From the NCBI GenBank assembly GCA_003661745.1, contig QMWS01000018.1:1-9777 (forward strand): a stretch of 9,777 nucleotides of DNA, read 5' to 3'. Of this stretch, positions 7,639 through 9,777 are shown one piece after another. Numbering within the stretch: position 1 is the stretch's first letter; each line of letters starts with the position of its first letter. The position numbers and the translations under genes are program-made. The notes under the pieces are model-generated. The model saw nothing but the letters and a program-made list of their open reading frames with translations, was not told the DNA's origin and searched no databases. Source of the stretch: Thermoprotei archaeon. GTDB lineage: Archaea > Thermoproteota > Thermoprotei_A > Sulfolobales > NBVN01.

Positions 7639-8024
7639 AGAGCCCTGACACGTTACTACGCCGACACTTACGCTTTGGTTGAGATTCTTAGGGGCAGCCC
7701 TGCTTACGAGAGGTATGCTAGTGAAGAGCTCGTTACTAGCGAGTTTAACCTATTGGAGCTTGCCTACGCATTAACGAGAGACTACGGGAGAGAGAAGGCA
7801 GTCGAGATATATTGAGAATAACGCGAGCCTTCGTAACCATCGTTCAGCCCACAGACGAAGACCATGCTGAAGCTTCCACGCTACGCATAGAGTTAAAGAA
7901 GCAGAACAGGAACCTCTCCCTAGTAGGTGCCTTAGGATACGTGCTTGCGAAACGCCTCAAGATATTATTCCTAACGGGTGACCGCGAATTCAAAGATCTA
8001 GATGGGGTAGAATACGTTAAATAA
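7635..8024 (+). pseudogene. vapC: VapC-like PIN-domain toxin with two frameshifts
   Basis: A PIN toxin can be rebuilt from three frames. A TTG start at 7635 overlaps the vapB stop (TTGA). Dropping one C from the run at 7643-7645 gives MKSLTRYYADTYALVEIL, with the first PIN Asp in YADTY. This frame includes VTSEFNLLELAYAL (second acidic motif) and breaks in the ATATAT run at 7806-7811. Removing two bases there leads into the third frame, which holds LVGALGYVLAKRL and FLTGDREF and ends at TAA 8022-8024. The rebuilt protein is about 130 residues, normal for VapC. The motif 3 Asp expected in LSxxDALGYxxAKR is Gly here (LSLVGALGY), so even the rebuilt enzyme would lack a catalytic residue. VapC proteins are ribonuclease toxins. 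The open stretch at 7812-8024 is the tail of this gene, not a separate one. Confidence 0.78.
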
Positions 8025-8032
8025 AAGCTTGA

Positions 8033-8208
8033 AAGGTGGCGAGAAGACCGGGCTTAGAAATAATAGGTACACTAGGCCTTCTGAAGGTTATGAAGCTAAA
8101 GGACATAATAAGGGGAGTTAAACCGTTCATAGAAAGACTTGGAGAAAAGAATTTTACATTAGTGGTGACCTTATAAACGATCTATTAGGTAATATAGGGG
8201 AGGTATAA
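8033..8208 (+). pseudogene. DUF3368-type PIN protein, C-terminal remnant with frameshift
   Basis: The frame through GTG 8036 reads VARRPGLEIIGTLGLLKVMK then LKDIIRGVKPFIERL, which matches the C-terminal part of DUF3368 PIN proteins (pattern AR-x-GL-xx-GTLG-x-L, then K-x-x-x-P-x-x-x-x-L). One base is missing near 8155: shifting there gives NFYISGDLINDLLGNIGEV to TAA 8206-8208, again a normal family ending. Everything before the DE-x-x-AR region, including the N-terminal acidic residues, is missing, and the fragment begins about 9 nt after the vapC remnant, so a deletion probably joined the two. No function is expected. DUF3368 proteins usually pair with a UPF0175-type antitoxin, of which no trace is visible. 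Confidence 0.65.
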
Positions 8209-8302
8209 AAGTATAGCCCCTCTAGGAACCAAGCGAATCATAATTACTTGCCTATGCTTCTCAAGTACGCAATATAGCATTAAGAAAAATACTCAACAGC
8301 AC

Positions 8303-8374
8303 TGTCCCATATACTAGAAAATAAGTATGAAATCCATACCTAAGTGCCCCAGATAGTCATTAATTTCTGGGACA
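8303..8374 (+). repeat. Short inverted repeats upstream of the tRNA fragment
   Basis: TGTCCCA at 8303-8309 is the reverse complement of TGGGACA at 8368-8374 (7 bp, long loop), and CCCAGA at 8348-8353 pairs with TCTGGG at 8366-8371 (6 bp, 12-base loop). The two pairings compete for the same right arm. Either could be chance. Apart from this, 8209-8387 is AT-rich with no ORF, motif or RNA gene that I recognise. Confidence 0.3.
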
Positions 8375-8387
8375 AAAATATTTTAAG

Positions 8388-8439
8388 TGCTGGCCTCCGG
8401 AGCTGGAGGTCCCGGGTTCGAATCTCAGCAGGCCCACCA
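8388..8439 (+). tRNA. 3' fragment of tRNA-Arg(CCG), probable att-site remnant; not a complete tRNA
   Basis: The sequence folds as the 3' part of a tRNA. The anticodon stem is 8390-8394 with 8402-8406, and loop CTCCGGA (8395-8401) has T33, anticodon CCG and a purine at 37. A variable region follows (8407-8411), then T-stem CCGGG and CTCAG around loop TTCGAAT (8417-8423), the 3' acceptor strand CAGGCCC (8429-8435), A73 and CCA (8437-8439). The T-stem has one C-A mismatch. No D-arm and no 5' acceptor strand (expected GGGCCTG-like) is found upstream; the preceding bases are plain AT-rich DNA. Archaeal tyrosine integrases commonly use the 3' half of tRNA genes as attachment site and leave such a partial copy at the far end. 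A 3' half of a split tRNA is a less likely alternative. Confidence 0.75.
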
Positions 8440-8474
8440 CATAAATACCTTATATACAAACTTCTTCTGGCTAG

Positions 8475-8797
8475 ACGAAGATTATCGAGGAGATACTAAG
8501 CTACTTTCTTAAGAGAAATGATGAAGTAGCCCAGTGGGATCTTAACGAAACTGGAACGAACACTGAACCTTGAGGAATGGTTAGCGGAAAAGAGGGAGCT
8601 TATAAAGCGAGGATGCTGGAGAGACGCAAGAGTATTGTTTCAAGTGCTCGGAGGGCAGGGTTCTTGGCTGGCATCTAGTAAAACAGCTTGAAGTAAAGCA
8701 GATGTTCTGCCATGATGATCAGTATTTTAACCTATTGGCTAGATAAGACAGGCATTCAGGCAGAGTATTCGTAGGCTTTACAGCACCAGTAAATTAA
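8475..8797 (+). pseudogene. Decayed ORF of unknown family
   Basis: Three overlapping reading frames look like pieces of one short helical protein. The first, from ACG 8475 (perhaps a mutated ATG, just after an in-frame TAG) to TGA 8571-8573, reads KIIEEILSYFLKRNDEVAQW. The second, 8566 to TGA 8689-8691, contains NLEEWLAEKRELIKRG. The third, 8606 to TAA 8795-8797 with an internal TAA at 8744, contains EYCFKCSEG and LVKQLEVKQ. A TTATATA element at 8450-8456 lies upstream. The charged helical pattern faintly recalls small archaeal helical families such as PaREP1 or HEPN proteins, but no motif is decisive and I do not assign a family. It could also be noncoding. Confidence 0.3.
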
Positions 8798-8798
8798 G

Positions 8799-9777
8799 CT
8801 ACTTATACGTGTTTAACAAGTAATAATAGTCTTGGGGGTTGGTACCGTGCCCATGTTTTGCTAGGCATAATGGTTTGTAGAGCGGCTTTGTGGGATTGTT
8901 GGTCTTAGGACTTTCTAGACTAAGCGGGTAAGCAGTGTTAGGGTATGATGCAGTTTCTGGCTTGTAGGTCTTTTAAGGTCTTTGTAGGTTCTGATACGCC
9001 ACTTTAGGATTTAATCCTAAATATTCAGTTCCTTAGCTAACACTTCTGCTAACTTACTTGTATACGCTGGGTTTACGTAGTACGTTTTAAGCCCATATTG
9101 TGGTGCATGCCATGATATCCTCTCGATAATACTGGTTGTGAATAGTGATACTCTCCTATTCCATGTGTTATTCTTCCTTTTACCGCTCTTTATCCAGACC
9201 CATCTCATATACCCTAGTGTCCTTGGGTTCTCTAATACTATTACTGAGCATCCATGATTGACTGCATAATCTAGCACCTTATGAATAGCGTTCATCATTA
9301 TACTAACTCTTCTATCGTAGTCTAATCCTTGCACCTTAAGTTCTGGGAAACGAACAATATAAGTATCTAATAGAATCCCTTGTTTAGACGCTATAGCAAG
9401 ATTTATCCTATCAAGATTAACATCTATTCCACCAATATTACTTCCGTAAGCCATTCTCTTAGCTGGGAGAAACTTCACGTACAGCTTCCAAGGAATTGTG
9501 ACCTGTAGTTCACAGTATGCCCTACTAGGTGTATAGTTTAATAGAATTATTCTCGCTAGATAACCAAGCTTATTCTCTATTCCTGCTTAGCTATCTCATT
9601 GAGAATAATGCTGTACCTCTTTGAAGCCTTATACTTTACTTTAATTCTCCTCCACGAAATTCTATCATAGACCAGTTTTCAACTTTATTGTCTCCAATAA
9701 GCCTTATGTTTCTATTTCCTTTTTCACTAGTATCGTTTCTAGCTCCTATTGACTGTATCATCCACCAGTTCCCGAGC
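8799..9777 (-). pseudogene. tnpB: TnpB-like (IS605 OrfB family) pseudogene, running past the window edge
   Basis: The longest open piece is 9583 to 9017 on the minus strand. It carries a RuvC I motif GGIDVNLDRINLAI (Asp codon 9424-9422), a RuvC II motif SVIVLENPRT (Glu codon 9232-9230) and the TnpB-typical VNPAYTSKLAEVLAKE near its end, followed by a stop (9019-9017) where the RuvC III Asp region should come. Upstream, two other frames continue the same protein: one from the window edge to about 9655 (contains NWWMIQSIGARND) and one from about 9654 to 9583 (contains KVKYKASKRYSIILNEIAKQ). Downstream, a third frame contains LNPKVAYQNLQRP, a TAA (8975-8973), then an open proline-rich tail to TAG 8801-8799. 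At least three breaks and a probable deletion make it inactive. Intact TnpB is an RNA-guided DNA nuclease carried by IS200/IS605 elements. Confidence 0.72.
9004..9020. repeat. 17-nt palindrome at the break in the tnpB remnant
   Basis: TTAGGATTTAATCCTAA has perfect 8-base arms around a central T. On the minus strand it contains the TAG that ends the main tnpB piece, exactly where the frame changes and about 15 residues of the usual protein seem to be missing. It may be a deletion scar, a weak hairpin or chance in AT-rich DNA. Confidence 0.6.

Noticed and set aside
7406..7651. Minus-strand 81-residue open frame
   Set aside because: It is opposite the recognisable vapB sequence and its promoter and resembles no family.
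7812..8024. Independent 70-residue gene
   Set aside because: Its content (LGYVLAKRL, TGDREF) is the C-terminal half of the VapC remnant; the preceding frame holds the matching N-terminal half.
7110..8208. One PIN gene split by insertion of vapBC (front piece 7110-7402, back piece 8033-8208)
   Set aside because: The front piece (VYFDTSILI) is not of the DUF3368 type, while the back piece is, so they appear to come from different genes.
8520..8550. D-arm-like TAGCCCAG sequence, possible missing 5' half of the tRNA
   Set aside because: It lies after the 3' fragment, has no matching acceptor strand, and its loop is too short for a D-stem.
8953..8993. Short repeated AGGTC and GTAGGT words, possible CRISPR or tandem repeat
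   Set aside because: The repeats are short and irregular without spacers of even size; no CRISPR-like array occurs anywhere in the window.

Overview
The window looks like a hyperthermophilic crenarchaeal chromosome (Thermoproteota; order not determined). The grounds are the split Cas3 helicase and HD nuclease, the Csa5/Csa2-type Cascade subunits, GGTG-type ribosome binding sites, GTG and TTG starts, and a partial tRNA-Arg(CCG) with encoded CCA that reads like crenarchaeal tRNAs.

Positions 1-7005 (+ strand) hold a compact type I-A CRISPR-Cas interference operon: csa5 (cas11a, start outside the window), cas7 (csa2), cas5a, a large subunit called as cas8a2 (csa4), cas3' (helicase), cas3'' (HD nuclease) and cas6. 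Genes are separated by 30 nt or less, and two junctions overlap (1 nt and 4 nt). Together they should process crRNA (Cas6), build the target-binding Cascade (Csa5, Cas7, Cas5, Cas8) and unwind and degrade target DNA (Cas3' and Cas3''). No adaptation gene (cas1, cas2, cas4) and no CRISPR array lies in the window.

Positions 7110-8208 (+) are a graveyard of PIN-domain toxin genes. It holds the front part of one PIN gene with a frameshift, a vapB-like antitoxin with an in-frame TAG, its partner vapC with two frameshifts and a lost acidic residue, and the back part of a DUF3368-type PIN gene with another frameshift.

Positions 8388-8439 (+) are the 3' part of a tRNA-Arg(CCG) gene, from the anticodon stem to CCA, without its 5' half. 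This is the pattern left at the far end of an element integrated into a tRNA gene. Its orientation would put such an element to the left, on the side of the toxin remnants and possibly the cas operon.

Positions 8475-9777 are further decayed DNA: an unrecognised broken ORF on +, then a TnpB-like (IS605 OrfB family) pseudogene on - broken in several places, with a 17-nt palindrome at one break. The intact functional content is therefore the CRISPR interference operon; almost everything to its right is debris from toxin-antitoxin and mobile-element turnover.
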